64,000 nt of DNA, from NCBI GenBank assembly GCA_947494645.1, contig CANLVO010000002.1, forward strand, positions 62,001 through 126,000, written 5' to 3'. The DNA is from an uncultured Litoreibacter sp. (GTDB lineage Bacteria; Pseudomonadota; Alphaproteobacteria; Rhodobacterales; Rhodobacteraceae). This document shows positions 38,503 through 47,057 of the stretch, in pieces. Both the position numbers and the translations under genes were made by a program. Within the stretch, counting starts at the first letter, position 1. Every line of letters starts with the position of its first letter. The notes beneath the pieces are model-generated. The model was not told the origin of the DNA. It searched no databases and worked only from the letters and a program-made list of their open reading frames with translations.

Positions 38503-38815
38503 GACGCCTCTCCAGATCAGTCAGGTTCTGCTATCTTTGAGCGCGGGCGATTGCAAGCGCCGCCCTAAATCACTGCAAAGACTCATGAATTTTTCGGAGT
38601 GAGTCTTTCGAATCACACTTGGGAAAAATCGCAAAATATCCGCGTTTTACGGGCTGTTTCTACCACATAAAGCGCCTAGACATAGCGGACGTCGCTTGGT
38701 CTGACAAAACGCCCCAAGACCTGCCAGTGAGGGGCAACACTCCGCTTAGACTTTGCGTACGACGTTTGTGCTGTTGTGGGAGGTTGCGTGCGCGCCCCGC
38801 AACTTGGGGGTTACT
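38503..38815. other. Intergenic region between pheS and OmpA-like gene
   Basis: A 313-base gene-free gap between divergent genes. It holds a 9-bp inverted repeat, AAAGACTCA (38577-38585) and TGAGTCTTT (38600-38608), 75 bases upstream of pheS. The minus-strand peptide MSRRFMW (ending at 38660) is too poor in Phe to call a leader. I see no RNA gene. Confidence 0.5.
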
Positions 38816-39571
38816 ATGAGTGAAGTCGCGGCGACACCTCGTCCGATCAAAAAAGCCAAGACCCGCGCCCGTGTCGCGGTGGTGCTTGGCGCGGTGTCGT
38901 TTGTTGCTGTCGGTGCGATTGCTTGGAATGCTCTGCAGGCCGTTAACGAAACATTCGCCGAGGACGCCGCCGAACGCGCAACCGAAAAGGCGTTGCAGTT
39001 GGCCGCAGCGCAAGAGCCCCCTGCCCCCAAAGAAGTCATCAAGGTTGTCTACGTTCCCCGCCCGACACCTGCCCCGCGTGCTGAGCCAGAACCTGAGCCT
39101 GTGGTCGCACCAGAGCCAGACCCACTTATCGAGCCGGAGACCCTCGTCGAGGCCGATCCCAAAATCCTCCCCGACGCTGAACCCGCCGTGCTGCGAACCT
39201 GCGTCGATGATCTGCGGACCTTCACGGCGGGCCGGACCATCTTGTTCAATATCGGTAGCGCCGAGGTCGACCCCGGCAAACTGCAACAGCTCCGGTTGCT
39301 CGGTGAGATGGCCGCGGCCTGTGACGACGCAGTCATCCGGGTGACGGGGCATTCCGACAGCAGCGGGTCTGACCTGATCAACCTCGGCCTCAGCTGGGAG
39401 CGTGCGGACAATACCATCGCCGCACTAGAGGCGTTCGGCTTCTCAACGGAGGCGTTCGAGCCGCTTGGTTTTGGGGCGCGGTCTCCGATTGCGCAAGGCG
39501 ACGATGCCGATGACGAGCTGAACCGCCGCGTAGAGTTTCAAGTTTATAAAAAGAGCGAGCAAGACAACTGA
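38816..39571 (+). CDS. OmpA-family peptidoglycan-binding protein
   Basis: A 251-residue envelope protein. One N-terminal membrane anchor (ARVAVVLGAVSFVAVGAIAWN, about 20-40), a Pro/Glu-rich spacer (PRPTPAPRAEPEPEPVVAPEPDP), and a C-terminal OmpA domain (about 125-245) with ILFNIGSAEVD, VTGHSDSSGSDLINLGLSWERA and NRRVEFQV. The domain normally binds peptidoglycan, and the anchor puts it in the periplasm tethered to the inner membrane. Start MSEVAATPRP was chosen over one 21 codons upstream. Overlaps the next gene by one base (TGATG). Confidence 0.88.
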   Translation: MSEVAATPRPIKKAKTRARVAVVLGAVSFVAVGAIAWNALQAVNETFAEDAAERATEKALQLAAAQEPPAPKEVIKVVYVPRPTPAPRAEPEPEPVVAPEPDPLIEPETLVEADPKILPDAEPAVLRTCVDDLRTFTAGRTILFNIGSAEVDPGKLQQLRLLGEMAAACDDAVIRVTGHSDSSGSDLINLGLSWERADNTIAALEAFGFSTEAFEPLGFGARSPIAQGDDADDELNRRVEFQVYKKSEQDN

Positions 39572-39834
39572 TGGCGACCTTCGTGCAATTCTTCATCCTG
39601 ATCTGCGCCATGACCGCGGCGTGTGCCATCGGGTTCTGGGTGGCGCTTCAACAGGTGGCGCACCGTCCAACGCGGCAACAGAAATCGAATAAGGTGGCAC
39701 AGACCATCGAGCAGCTGCGCGACCGCACGGCCAGAGCGGAGGCCGATAAGAGCCTTTCTCTGATCGCGTCGGATCGTGACCGGGATAGGGTGAACGCATG
39801 GCGTGTCTCTCAACAAACCCGCCCGGTCTCCTGA
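39571..39834 (+). CDS. Small single-pass membrane protein
   Basis: An 87-residue protein with an N-terminal transmembrane helix (FVQFFILICAMTAACAIGFWVAL) and a charged cytoplasmic tail that may form a coiled coil (QTIEQLRDRTARAEADKSLSLIASDRDRDRV). The start overlaps the OmpA-like gene stop by one base (TGATG), so they are coupled. A strong terminator follows 26 bases after the stop, ending a two-gene unit. Function unknown. Confidence 0.75.
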   Translation: MATFVQFFILICAMTAACAIGFWVALQQVAHRPTRQQKSNKVAQTIEQLRDRTARAEADKSLSLIASDRDRDRVNAWRVSQQTRPVS

Positions 39835-39860
39835 TCTCTCAGGGTCACGCAGGAACTAAG

Positions 39861-39889
39861 AAGGCCGCTCACCCAGAGCGGCCTTTTTG
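39861..39889 (+). terminator. Intrinsic terminator after OmpA-like unit
   Basis: AAGGCCGCTC and GAGCGGCCTT form a 10-bp stem with a 5-base loop, followed by TTTTG on the plus strand. Confidence 0.88.
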
Positions 39890-39921
39890 TTTGCACAGGT
39901 CGCCGTCCACAGAGGCGACAC

Positions 39922-39947
39922 AAAAAAGCCCCGCTCTCGCAGGGCTT
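39922..39947 (-). terminator. Intrinsic terminator after rplT
   Basis: On the minus strand AAGCCCTGC and GCGGGGCTT form a 9-bp stem (one G-U pair) around GAGA, followed by TTTT. It lies 28 bases past the rplT stop and ends the pyk-rpmI-rplT side of the locus. Confidence 0.88.
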
Positions 39948-39975
39948 CCTTTGAACTTTGATAGGCAGCTTCGGC

Positions 39976-40338
39976 TTAGGCCAGCGCAGCTTTCGCCTTC
40001 TCAACCACAGCGGCAAAGGCGTCAGGCTCGTTGACAGCCAGATCGGCCAGAACCTTGCGGTCCACTTCGATGCCAGCCAGCGACAGGCCGTTGATGAAAC
40101 GCGAATAGGTCAGCGTTTCGTCCAGTGCACGGCAGCCAGCGTTGATGCGCTGGATCCACAAAGCGCGGAAGTTGCGCTTGCGGTTCTTGCGGTCGCGGGT
40201 CGCGTATTGGTTGGCCTTATCGACCGCCTGTGAGGCGACCTTGAAGGTGTTCTTGCGGCGGCCATAATACCCTTTAGCGGCTTTGATGACCTTCTTGTGG
40301 CGTGCGTGTGTTGTGACGCCGGATGTAACTCTTGCCAT
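39976..40338 (-). CDS. rplT: 50S ribosomal protein L20
   Basis: A 120-residue basic protein that binds 23S rRNA early in 50S assembly. [35 protein letters not shown] is the conserved N-terminal extension. Normal length. It follows rpmI by 12 bases. No infC is seen here, unlike the infC-rpmI-rplT order of many bacteria. Confidence 0.98.
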   Translation of the reverse strand: MARVTSGVTTHARHKKVIKAAKGYYGRRKNTFKVASQAVDKANQYATRDRKNRKRNFRALWIQRINAGCRALDETLTYSRFINGLSLAGIEVDRKVLADLAVNEPDAFAAVVEKAKAALA

Positions 40339-40350
40339 GTCAGATTCTCC

Positions 40351-40551
40351 TTAGCGCGCGTAGGGCATGTATTTTTTCACGATGTTCTCATCTGCTTTGC
40401 AGAGGATCGTCGTGCCGCGCGCGGTGCGGATAAACTTGGTGGAGCGCTTGATCATGCCGTGGCGTTTGCCCGCTTGAGCAGCTTTGACGCGGCCAGAGGC
40501 CGTCATCTTAAAGCGCTTCTTGGCGCCTGATTTCGTCTTCATCTTCGGCAT
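40351..40551 (-). CDS. rpmI: 50S ribosomal protein L35
   Basis: A 66-residue ribosomal protein starting [25 protein letters not shown], the family's standard start. GGAGATGGAA lies directly upstream, so the ORF-track start 15 codons earlier is wrong. Ends [12 protein letters not shown]. Co-transcribed with rplT (12-base gap). Confidence 0.97.
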   Translation of the reverse strand: MPKMKTKSGAKKRFKMTASGRVKAAQAGKRHGMIKRSTKFIRTARGTTILCKADENIVKKYMPYAR

Positions 40552-40684
40552 TTCCATCTCCTTGGTGTTCGGGTGGTGAACGTGGCGACTCGGCATGCCT
40601 ATAAGCCGGTCCCACGGGGTCGAGCGCGCCTTCTACGAAGCTTTATCCAACTTGGCAAGAGAGAAGCAGAGGCCCGCCTCAGCT

Positions 40685-40909
40685 TTACAAAAAGCTTTTG
40701 ACCACACGTGCAAAGATATCTGGCAGCTCATTGACCGAATAGCCGCCGGGCGTGGTGAAAACCGCGTAAACGATCATACCACCGGCGACCACAATCGCTA
40801 AAGCCGCGGCCCGAGGTGGATTGCCATCAATGGCGGCGCGAAACATGCTCGGTACCGCCAAAACACCGATGACTATCCCGAAAACCAGTATGAACTCGGT
40901 CGTTAACAC
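40685..40909 (-). CDS. Small conserved membrane protein (74 aa)
   Basis: MLTTEFILVFGIVIGVLAVPSMFRAAIDG, then a second hydrophobic segment AAALAIVVAGGMIVYAVFTT. Two transmembrane helices predicted, about 74 residues. It lies between pyk and rpmI on the same strand, 30 bases after pyk. I recall a similar small protein in this position in related Rhodobacteraceae, but its function is unknown. Confidence 0.72.
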   Translation of the reverse strand: MLTTEFILVFGIVIGVLAVPSMFRAAIDGNPPRAAALAIVVAGGMIVYAVFTTPGGYSVNELPDIFARVVKSFL

Positions 40910-40939
40910 TGTGGCCTCACAACACTTTTCGCAAATATA

Positions 40940-42388
40940 CTACTCAGGGTCGGCTGCGAAAATCAATCTTTCTTCAACAGGCGCTACGCGCAGAATATTG
41001 GTCGTGCCCGGCTTGTTGAACGGGACACCCGCTGTGACGACGATCTGATCTTGCTCGGTGGCAAAGTCGTATTCGCGCACCGCGCGCGCCGCGCTGACCA
41101 CCGCCATTTTGAAGCGCTCCACCTCGCCGGTGATGACGCAATGCATCCCCCAGCTCAGACAAAGCCGGCGCGCGGTGCCCTTCAAAGGCGTCAGCGCAAT
41201 CGCAGGAACATGTGGACGTTCGCGCGCAACCAATAGGGCCGTGGTGCCGGATTGCGAGAAACAACAGATCGCTTTGATATCTGTCGTCTCCGCGATTTCG
41301 CGAGCTGCGACCACGATGCCATCAGCGATGGTGTGTTTCATGCCGCCGCGCTGTGCCGCGATGATATCGATATAGTTGGGGTCGTTCTCAACCTCGATGG
41401 CCACATTGTTCATTGTGTTGACCGCCTCGACCGGGTAGGAACCGGCCGCGCTTTCGGCGGACAACATAATGGCGTCCGTCCCTTCGTAGATTGCGGTCGC
41501 CACGTCTGAAACCTCCGCACGGGTCGGCATTGGACTGTCGATCATGCTTTCCAGCATCTGGGTCGCAACGATCACCGGCTTGGCCACCGCACGGCACTTT
41601 CGGACGAGACGCTTCTGGATCGGCGGCACGTTTTGCACGGGCAACTCAACGCCCAAATCGCCACGCGCAACCATGATCCCATCCGATACCGCCAAGATGT
41701 CGTCAAAGAACTTCACGGCAGTTGGTTTCTCGATTTTCGACAAAAGCGCGGCCCGGCCTTTGGCCAAAGCGCGCGCTTCCTCCACATCGGCAGGGCGCTG
41801 CACAAAGGACAATGCCAGCCAGTCGACGCCAAGCTGGCAGACAAATTCCAGATCCTTACGGTCCTTGTCCGACAAAGCCGCCAGCGGCAGCACCACATCG
41901 GGCACGTTCACGCCTTTACGGTCAGAGATGACGCCGCCCACTGTAACTTCACAATTGGCAAAGTCCGCGCCGCAATCTTTCACCACCAACCGGATCTTGC
42001 CGTCATTGACCAGCAACGAAGCCCCCGGCTCTAGCGCATCGAAAATTTCCTTATGCGGAAGCTGTACCCGGGTCGCGTCACCCTTCGCGTCGTCAAGGTC
42101 AAGGCGGAAGGCTTGGCCGACTTGCAGATCGACACCCTCGCTGTCGGCAAACTGGCCGACGCGCAGTTTGGGGCCCTGAAGGTCGGCGAGGATGGCAATC
42201 GGGCGGCCGGTGTCTTTCTCGATTTGGCGGATGATCTCATGGCGCACCCGAATTTCGGCGTGGTCGCCGTGGCTCATGTTCAGGCGGAACACGTCCGCGC
42301 CGGCCTCGAACAGGGCACGGATGGTGTCATAGTCGTTGGAGGCGGGGCCCAATGTTGCAACGATCTTGACCTTACGGAGGCGTCTCAT
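40940..42388 (-). CDS. pyk: Pyruvate kinase
   Basis: A 482-residue glycolytic enzyme making ATP and pyruvate from phosphoenolpyruvate. N-terminal RRLRKVKIVATLGPAS, the MARGDLGVELP segment with Mg2+/substrate residues, and the catalytic Lys in LLSKIEKPTAVKFFDDI. The C-terminal allosteric domain covers about 350-482. Full length. Upstream of the 74-residue membrane protein and rpmI on the same strand. Confidence 0.97.
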   Translation of the reverse strand: MRRLRKVKIVATLGPASNDYDTIRALFEAGADVFRLNMSHGDHAEIRVRHEIIRQIEKDTGRPIAILADLQGPKLRVGQFADSEGVDLQVGQAFRLDLDDAKGDATRVQLPHKEIFDALEPGASLLVNDGKIRLVVKDCGADFANCEVTVGGVISDRKGVNVPDVVLPLAALSDKDRKDLEFVCQLGVDWLALSFVQRPADVEEARALAKGRAALLSKIEKPTAVKFFDDILAVSDGIMVARGDLGVELPVQNVPPIQKRLVRKCRAVAKPVIVATQMLESMIDSPMPTRAEVSDVATAIYEGTDAIMLSAESAAGSYPVEAVNTMNNVAIEVENDPNYIDIIAAQRGGMKHTIADGIVVAAREIAETTDIKAICCFSQSGTTALLVARERPHVPAIALTPLKGTARRLCLSWGMHCVITGEVERFKMAVVSAARAVREYDFATEQDQIVVTAGVPFNKPGTTNILRVAPVEERLIFAADPE

Positions 42389-42517
42389 TCCTGCGTTATC
42401 CTTTAGTTATTCAAATTTTGTCGTTGGGCCGGGGCCACATATGACCCAATCCAAGCCGTATCGCAACTGGCGCTTTTGGCAGGCACTGACTAGATAGGGC
42501 GCGGATGTAACGGGCAG

Positions 42518-43264
42518 ATGTTCATGACGTATCAACCTTTTGAGATTGACGGCGCGGATCGCGCGGGCCGCTTTGTCTTCCTGTGTGACCACGCGGCCAA
42601 CACGGTACCAGATTTCATAAACGGCGGCGATCTGGGTTTGCCCGCTGAAGATATGAACCGACACATCGCCTTTGACATCGGCGCAGCCGCGGTCACCAAG
42701 GCTTTGGCGGAACGACTGGACGGCCCGGCGGTGCTGTCAAATTTCTCCCGCCTCGTGATTGATCCCAACCGCGGCGAGGACGATCCGACGCTGATCATGC
42801 GGCTCTATGACGGAACCATTATCCATGCCAATCGCTCGGTGGACGAGACGGCGCGCCAGCATCGCCTCGACACCATGCATCGACCTTACCACGGCGCAGT
42901 GGGCAAAATTGCAGCGGACCGCTCTGACCCGGTTCTGGTCTCGATCCATTCCTTCACACCGCAACTGCGAAGCCGTCCACCCCGGCCTTGGCACATCGGT
43001 GTGCTCTACGCCCATGACCGCCGCCTCGCCGACCCGTTCATGGCGCGGCTCGCGCAGGAAAAAGACCTGACCGTGGGCGACAACCAACCCTATTCGGGGC
43101 ATCTGACCGGGGACACAATGGACCAACACGCCTTGCAGCACCGCCGCCCGCATGTCTTGATTGAGATACGAAATGACCTCATATCAACTGAACAAGATCA
43201 GCAGGCATGGGCCCATCGACTGGCGCCGGTGCTGACCGACAGCCTCGCCGCCTCTGGCCTATGA
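42518..43264 (+). CDS. N-formylglutamate amidohydrolase family protein
   Basis: About 248 residues. Motifs: FVFLCDHAANTVP, LVIDPNRGEDDPTLI and LVSIHSFTP, as in N-formylglutamate amidohydrolases (HutG type), which release formate from N-formyl-L-glutamate. A start two codons later (MTYQPF) is also possible. No other histidine-degradation gene is adjacent, so the physiological substrate is open. Confidence 0.85.
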   Translation: MFMTYQPFEIDGADRAGRFVFLCDHAANTVPDFINGGDLGLPAEDMNRHIAFDIGAAAVTKALAERLDGPAVLSNFSRLVIDPNRGEDDPTLIMRLYDGTIIHANRSVDETARQHRLDTMHRPYHGAVGKIAADRSDPVLVSIHSFTPQLRSRPPRPWHIGVLYAHDRRLADPFMARLAQEKDLTVGDNQPYSGHLTGDTMDQHALQHRRPHVLIEIRNDLISTEQDQQAWAHRLAPVLTDSLAASGL

Positions 43265-43267
43265 AGG

Positions 43268-43576
43268 ATGAAGAACATGGACGCCCAAACCCAGCTCGAA
43301 CTTGAAGCCGCCGCCTTTCGCACGCTGCGCGACCACCTGCAGAAGCGCACCGATGTGCAGAATATCGACATGATGAACCTGGCGGGCTTTTGCCGTAACT
43401 GCCTGAGCCGTTGGTATCAGGAAGCCGCCGCCGAGCGTGGCATCGAAATGGGCAAAATGGAGGCCCGCGAAGCTTTCTACGGCATGCCGTTTGACGAGTG
43501 GAAGGCCAAGCATCAGTCGGAAGCCAGCGACGCGCAAAAGGCCGCGTTCGAGGTGTCCCACAAGGACGCGACCTAG
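43268..43576 (+). CDS. DUF1244-family protein
   Basis: A 102-residue protein with the DUF1244 core FRTLRDHLQKRTDVQNIDMMNLAGFCRNCLSRWYQEAA, including the paired Cys (FCRNC). The function is unknown. It starts 3 bases after the amidohydrolase stop, so the two are probably one unit. Confidence 0.88.
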   Translation: MKNMDAQTQLELEAAAFRTLRDHLQKRTDVQNIDMMNLAGFCRNCLSRWYQEAAAERGIEMGKMEAREAFYGMPFDEWKAKHQSEASDAQKAAFEVSHKDAT

Positions 43577-43623
43577 CCCAACGCCGCGCAAATCCCCAAC
43601 ACAGCCTGAGGTAACACAACACC

Positions 43624-44130
43624 ATGCGCGCAGCCCTGTCAGTCCTTTGCATCGTCGTTCTATTGGCTGGCGCCGTTTGGCTATGCTGGCTCGGCGCTTC
43701 CCAACTGTACTCCGCTCGCGCGAGCACGTCTTGGCCTTCGGTGACCGGCACTGTCGTCTCCGCCGGATTCAAAGGCACCAGTTCAGGGCAAAACTACGCC
43801 CGCAAGGCCTATGTCCAATACAGGTACACTATCGACGGCACCAACTTTGCGGGTGAGCGCATCGCATTCGGCCCAACACCCAATTTCAAGGTAGACGGCG
43901 TGGTCGAGGGCGCGCGCAACGAGGCGATCAAAGAGCTTGCCCGGCAAACAGGCGGGAGCGATGTCGCCGTTTACTACGACCCCGATGCCCCTGCGAACGC
44001 CGTGCTCCTACCCGGTGGCGGGTTATTCTTCCTGCTTCACATTTTCGGGTCGGCCCTGCTGGTCGGCATGGCCGGGCTCATCTTCCTGATCACAACAGGC
44101 CGCACCAAAGTCCCCGTCTATCGTCGGTAA
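43624..44130 (+). CDS. DUF3592-family membrane protein
   Basis: A 168-residue protein with an N-terminal transmembrane helix (LSVLCIVVLLAGAVWLCWLGA), an extracytoplasmic beta-rich domain (SWPSVTGTVVSAGFKG, KAYVQYRYTIDGTNFAGERI and VAVYYDPDAPANAVLLPGG) and a C-terminal helix (LLHIFGSALLVGMAGLIFLI). This is the DUF3592 layout; function unknown. Follows DUF1244 after 47 bases, and a convergent nucleotidase follows. Confidence 0.85.
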   Translation: MRAALSVLCIVVLLAGAVWLCWLGASQLYSARASTSWPSVTGTVVSAGFKGTSSGQNYARKAYVQYRYTIDGTNFAGERIAFGPTPNFKVDGVVEGARNEAIKELARQTGGSDVAVYYDPDAPANAVLLPGGGLFFLLHIFGSALLVGMAGLIFLITTGRTKVPVYRR

Positions 44131-44164
44131 CCGGTGCGACCCGTCGCTCATGCACTAAAATCCG

Positions 44165-46120
44165 TCACAGCGAGATGCGAAACCGTGCGAAACCATCCGG
44201 GCCCTCGCCCGCGGCTTCGATATCGGCATCAACCTGATCCAGATAGGCCTTGGCCGCAGGCCCTGTGTCAAACAGAACCGTGGTGCCTTCCATTGGCGCA
44301 AACGACCAGTTGCTGTCCGCGCGGGGGCTGATGGTGCCCTGTTCGACAATGTAGCGAACGATCACGTCTCGGTTGGTATCTGGTCCTTCGAAAACGGTGG
44401 TTTCCGTGCTGGCACCCGGAAAGCTGCCGCCACCACCTGCGCGGTAGTTGTTCGTGGCGATGATGAACTCCGCGTCCATATCCAGCGGCGCGCCATCATA
44501 GGTCAGGTTGACAATGCGGCTGGCGCTCTCGTCCAGCAACGCGCCCTTCGGGTCATATTTCGACCGCTGAGACAGGTCGATCTGATACTCGACACCATCA
44601 ATCACATCGAAGTTGTAGCTCGGGAATTCGGGGTTCAACAACACCACGTCCTGCGCGCCGGGCGAGACCTGATTGAAGATACCGGCGGAGCGTTCTAGCC
44701 AGTCTTTGACCTGCTGGCCCGTGACACGCACGGCGCGCGCGGTGTTCGGATAGAGATACAGATCAGAGACATTCTTGATCGCCACGTCCCCTTTCGGCAC
44801 GTCGGTGAAATATTCCGGTCCACCTCGGCCACCGGCCTTAAACGGCGCTGCTGCAGAAAGAATGGGCAAGCCCTCATGCTCTGTCCCCTGCATCATCTGC
44901 TCAATGTACCAAAGCTGCGCAATGGAGACGATTTGAACCGAAGGATCATCCGCGACCAAAGCAAAATAGCTATGCAGCGGCGCATCCGTTTTGCCAACGG
45001 CCCGGCGCACATAGGTCAACGTCTCGTCATGTTCAGCTTGAACGGAGGCCAGAACGTCCTCGTTGCTCTCCACCAAGGCGGTCGTAGACCGGTCTTCGTT
45101 GCGCTTTGAGATCGGACGGGCCTCCGACACGGCAGAGACGACACGCCATTCATTGCCATCTTTCTCGATGAGCAGATCAATCAGACCCATATGGCTGCCC
45201 CAGAAGCCTCCCATTGTGGCAGGCGTCCCCATCAGGGTGCCCGCATCTACATCGGTGCCGGCAAATTCAGCATAGCCCGGCGAGGGGAAGACGAGGTGGC
45301 TGTGTCCTGTCAAAATGGCGTCGACACCGTCCAGCCCTGCCAGAGGAACTGCGGCGTTCTCCATACCATCACTGGCATCGGCGGCCCCGATACCCGAGTG
45401 CGACAACACCACGATGATATCGGCCCCCTCTTCCTTCATCTGGGGAATGTAGGCTTTGGCGGTTTCAACAATGTCACGCGCCTGGACTTTGCCTTCTAGG
45501 TGGCGACGATCCCAATTCATAATCTGAGGTGGCGTGAAACCGATCAGGCCGACCTTGATCGGCTGCTCGGCACCGGCACCATCCGTGACCTTGTGATCAA
45601 GAATAACATAGGGTGGGATCAGGGTTTTGTCCTTCGTCGGATCGCTGCCAAGCTCAAGGGCGACGTTGGCATTCACCACCGGAAAGTCAGCCCCGGCCAG
45701 CGATTTCATCAAGAAATCCAAGCCATAATTGAACTCATGATTGCCAAGGGTAGAGGCATCAAATCCAAGCGTGTTCATCGCCTGAATAATCGGATGCGTG
45801 TCGCCTTCTTTCATGCCCCGCTCATAGGCGATGTAGTCCCCCATCGGGTTGCCCTGCAGGAAGTCGCCATTGTCGATCAGCAGCGAATTGGAGGCCTCGT
45901 CACGAACTGCCTGTATCAGCGATGCCGTCCGCGCCAGCCCAAGCGTGTCACGCGGTTTGTCCGCGTAGTAGTCATACGGGAACACGTGAACATGAAGATC
46001 TGTTGTCTCCATGATGCGCAGATGCGCTTGATTGGTGGCGGCGGTGGCGGAGAAAGGATGAAGAGCAATAAATCCGGTAGTGCCTGCAAGAAAGCTGCGG
46101 CGATTAAGTGTCAATGACAT
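44165..46120 (-). CDS. cpdB: Bifunctional 2',3'-cyclic-nucleotide 2'-phosphodiesterase/3'-nucleotidase
   Basis: A 651-residue exported metallophosphoesterase. N-terminal signal [28 protein letters not shown] has a twin-Arg pattern. Metal-binding motifs of the 5'-nucleotidase superfamily are [36 protein letters not shown] and LTGHSHLVF. The C-terminal 5'-nucleotidase domain (about 360-650) completes substrate binding. It scavenges nucleotides in the periplasm, giving phosphate and nucleosides. Divergent from the small secreted protein pair. Confidence 0.95.
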   Translation of the reverse strand: MSLTLNRRSFLAGTTGFIALHPFSATAATNQAHLRIMETTDLHVHVFPYDYYADKPRDTLGLARTASLIQAVRDEASNSLLIDNGDFLQGNPMGDYIAYERGMKEGDTHPIIQAMNTLGFDASTLGNHEFNYGLDFLMKSLAGADFPVVNANVALELGSDPTKDKTLIPPYVILDHKVTDGAGAEQPIKVGLIGFTPPQIMNWDRRHLEGKVQARDIVETAKAYIPQMKEEGADIIVVLSHSGIGAADASDGMENAAVPLAGLDGVDAILTGHSHLVFPSPGYAEFAGTDVDAGTLMGTPATMGGFWGSHMGLIDLLIEKDGNEWRVVSAVSEARPISKRNEDRSTTALVESNEDVLASVQAEHDETLTYVRRAVGKTDAPLHSYFALVADDPSVQIVSIAQLWYIEQMMQGTEHEGLPILSAAAPFKAGGRGGPEYFTDVPKGDVAIKNVSDLYLYPNTARAVRVTGQQVKDWLERSAGIFNQVSPGAQDVVLLNPEFPSYNFDVIDGVEYQIDLSQRSKYDPKGALLDESASRIVNLTYDGAPLDMDAEFIIATNNYRAGGGGSFPGASTETTVFEGPDTNRDVIVRYIVEQGTISPRADSNWSFAPMEGTTVLFDTGPAAKAYLDQVDADIEAAGEGPDGFARFRISL

Positions 46121-46415
46121 GATTTTGGTCCCCCAAGGTTGAACTCAATGCCCCAAGCATGCGGCTTTGTCGGGTGTGTGTCACTGCAAAGATTCTGCAT
46201 CTGCAACTTGTCGCCGGTCGCGCACCCGAAAAGCAGTGTTGCGACAGAATTTGCGAGAAAGTGGTCGACAGCTTGGGCCAGCGACTGTCTTTGGCACGCC
46301 TCTCAGGCGGTCAATCAGTGTTACACGAGGTGACAGCGCCGTGAAAAAAGGTGTTTCTACCTTTCTGATCGGACGTGATATTGAAAGCTATCAGAACAGA
46401 AAAAGGAGAGACCCA
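46121..46415. other. Intergenic region upstream of cpdB and the small secreted protein pair
   Basis: A 295-base gap between divergent starts. I see no RNA gene. An AGGTGTTTCTACCT near-palindrome (plus strand, around 46348) may be an operator. The ORF-track extension of the 88-residue protein back into this region is unsupported because a clear ribosome-binding site lies next to the downstream ATG. Confidence 0.4.
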
Positions 46416-46682
46416 ATGCGCTTCTCTAAATTCATCATGGCGACAGGCATGGCAGTGAGCCTCGCAGGTCCTGTAACCGCAGACGGTACCTCGCAGCTTG
46501 AGCGCTCCGTCGCGACTATTTTGCCGCAATACGGCTATGCTGATGTTGACGTGTCATCGCTGAATTCCGCCCAGCTGGCGCAGATCAAACATCTGGCCGG
46601 CAGCAACAAGGGCCAAGGCGAAATTCGCGGACAGATCGGCGCCGTGCTTGGCAACTCCATCATTGATTTCCTACGCGGATAG
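46416..46682 (+). CDS. Small secreted protein, paralog A (88 aa)
   Basis: MRFSKFIMATGMAVSLAGPVTADG is a signal peptide with cleavage near A-D. The mature part SQLERSVATILPQYGYADVDVSSLNSAQLAQIKHLAG is soluble. It shares the pattern SQLxRSVxxxLxxxGxxxVDVSxLxxxQxA with the next gene. AAAGGAGAG precedes the ATG by 5 bases, so I reject the ORF-track start 83 codons upstream. I do not know the family function. The two genes lie 13 bases apart. Confidence 0.75.
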   Translation: MRFSKFIMATGMAVSLAGPVTADGTSQLERSVATILPQYGYADVDVSSLNSAQLAQIKHLAGSNKGQGEIRGQIGAVLGNSIIDFLRG

Positions 46683-46695
46683 GGTGGTTGTTCAG

Positions 46696-46977
46696 ATGAA
46701 GAAGTTTTTTGCCGCCAGCCTGATTGCCGCCACGGCCGCTTTGACAACGGTGCCGGCAACTGCCGCGCCAAACAGCCAGCTTGTCCGGTCCGTAGAGCAC
46801 CGCCTCGCCGTCATTGGATTTCGCAATGTTGATGTCAGCACGCTGAGCACCGGCCAAGTAGCTGCTCTTCACCTGAAACTGCAAGGGCCCTACGCGTCTA
46901 CGTTTCGCCGGGTACGCACCCAGCAAGAGGTAAAGGTTATCCTCAATTGGGACGGCAGTGAGAACAAAGGGTTCTGA
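46696..46977 (+). CDS. Small secreted protein, paralog B (93 aa)
   Basis: MKKFFAASLIAATAALTTVPATAAP is a signal peptide. The mature part SQLVRSVEHRLAVIGFRNVDVSTLSTGQVAALHLKL aligns with paralog A over about 40 residues, then differs: QGPYASTFRRVRTQQEVKVIL here against GSNKGQGEIRGQIGAVL there. The pair is thus a tandem duplication that has diverged in the C-terminus. The ORF-track start 16 codons earlier is rejected because the signal peptide starts here. Function unknown. Confidence 0.75.
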   Translation: MKKFFAASLIAATAALTTVPATAAPNSQLVRSVEHRLAVIGFRNVDVSTLSTGQVAALHLKLQGPYASTFRRVRTQQEVKVILNWDGSENKGF

Positions 46978-46999
46978 TTAACAAACAGTTACCAAATTT

Positions 47000-47021
47000 C
47001 TTGTTTTCTATTGAAAACAAG
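47000..47021. repeat. AT-rich inverted repeat between convergent genes
   Basis: CTTGTTTTC-TATT-GAAAACAAG, a perfect 9-bp stem with a 4-base loop in the 80-base gap between the paralog B stop and the transaminase stop. Position favours a terminator, although the stem is AT-rich and lacks a U tract. An operator is possible. Confidence 0.5.
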
Positions 47022-47057
47022 GCGGTAGACCAATGCGGCGCATGCGCCGCGCAGAGG

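Noticed and set aside
38619-38815. Phe attenuator leader for pheS
   Set aside because: The only short peptide near a suitable position (MSRRFMW) has one Phe codon, and the nearby stem is not paired with an alternative structure I could find.
42407-42664. 85-residue minus-strand ORF between pyk and the amidohydrolase
   Set aside because: Most of it overlaps the amidohydrolase start and it has no recognisable features.
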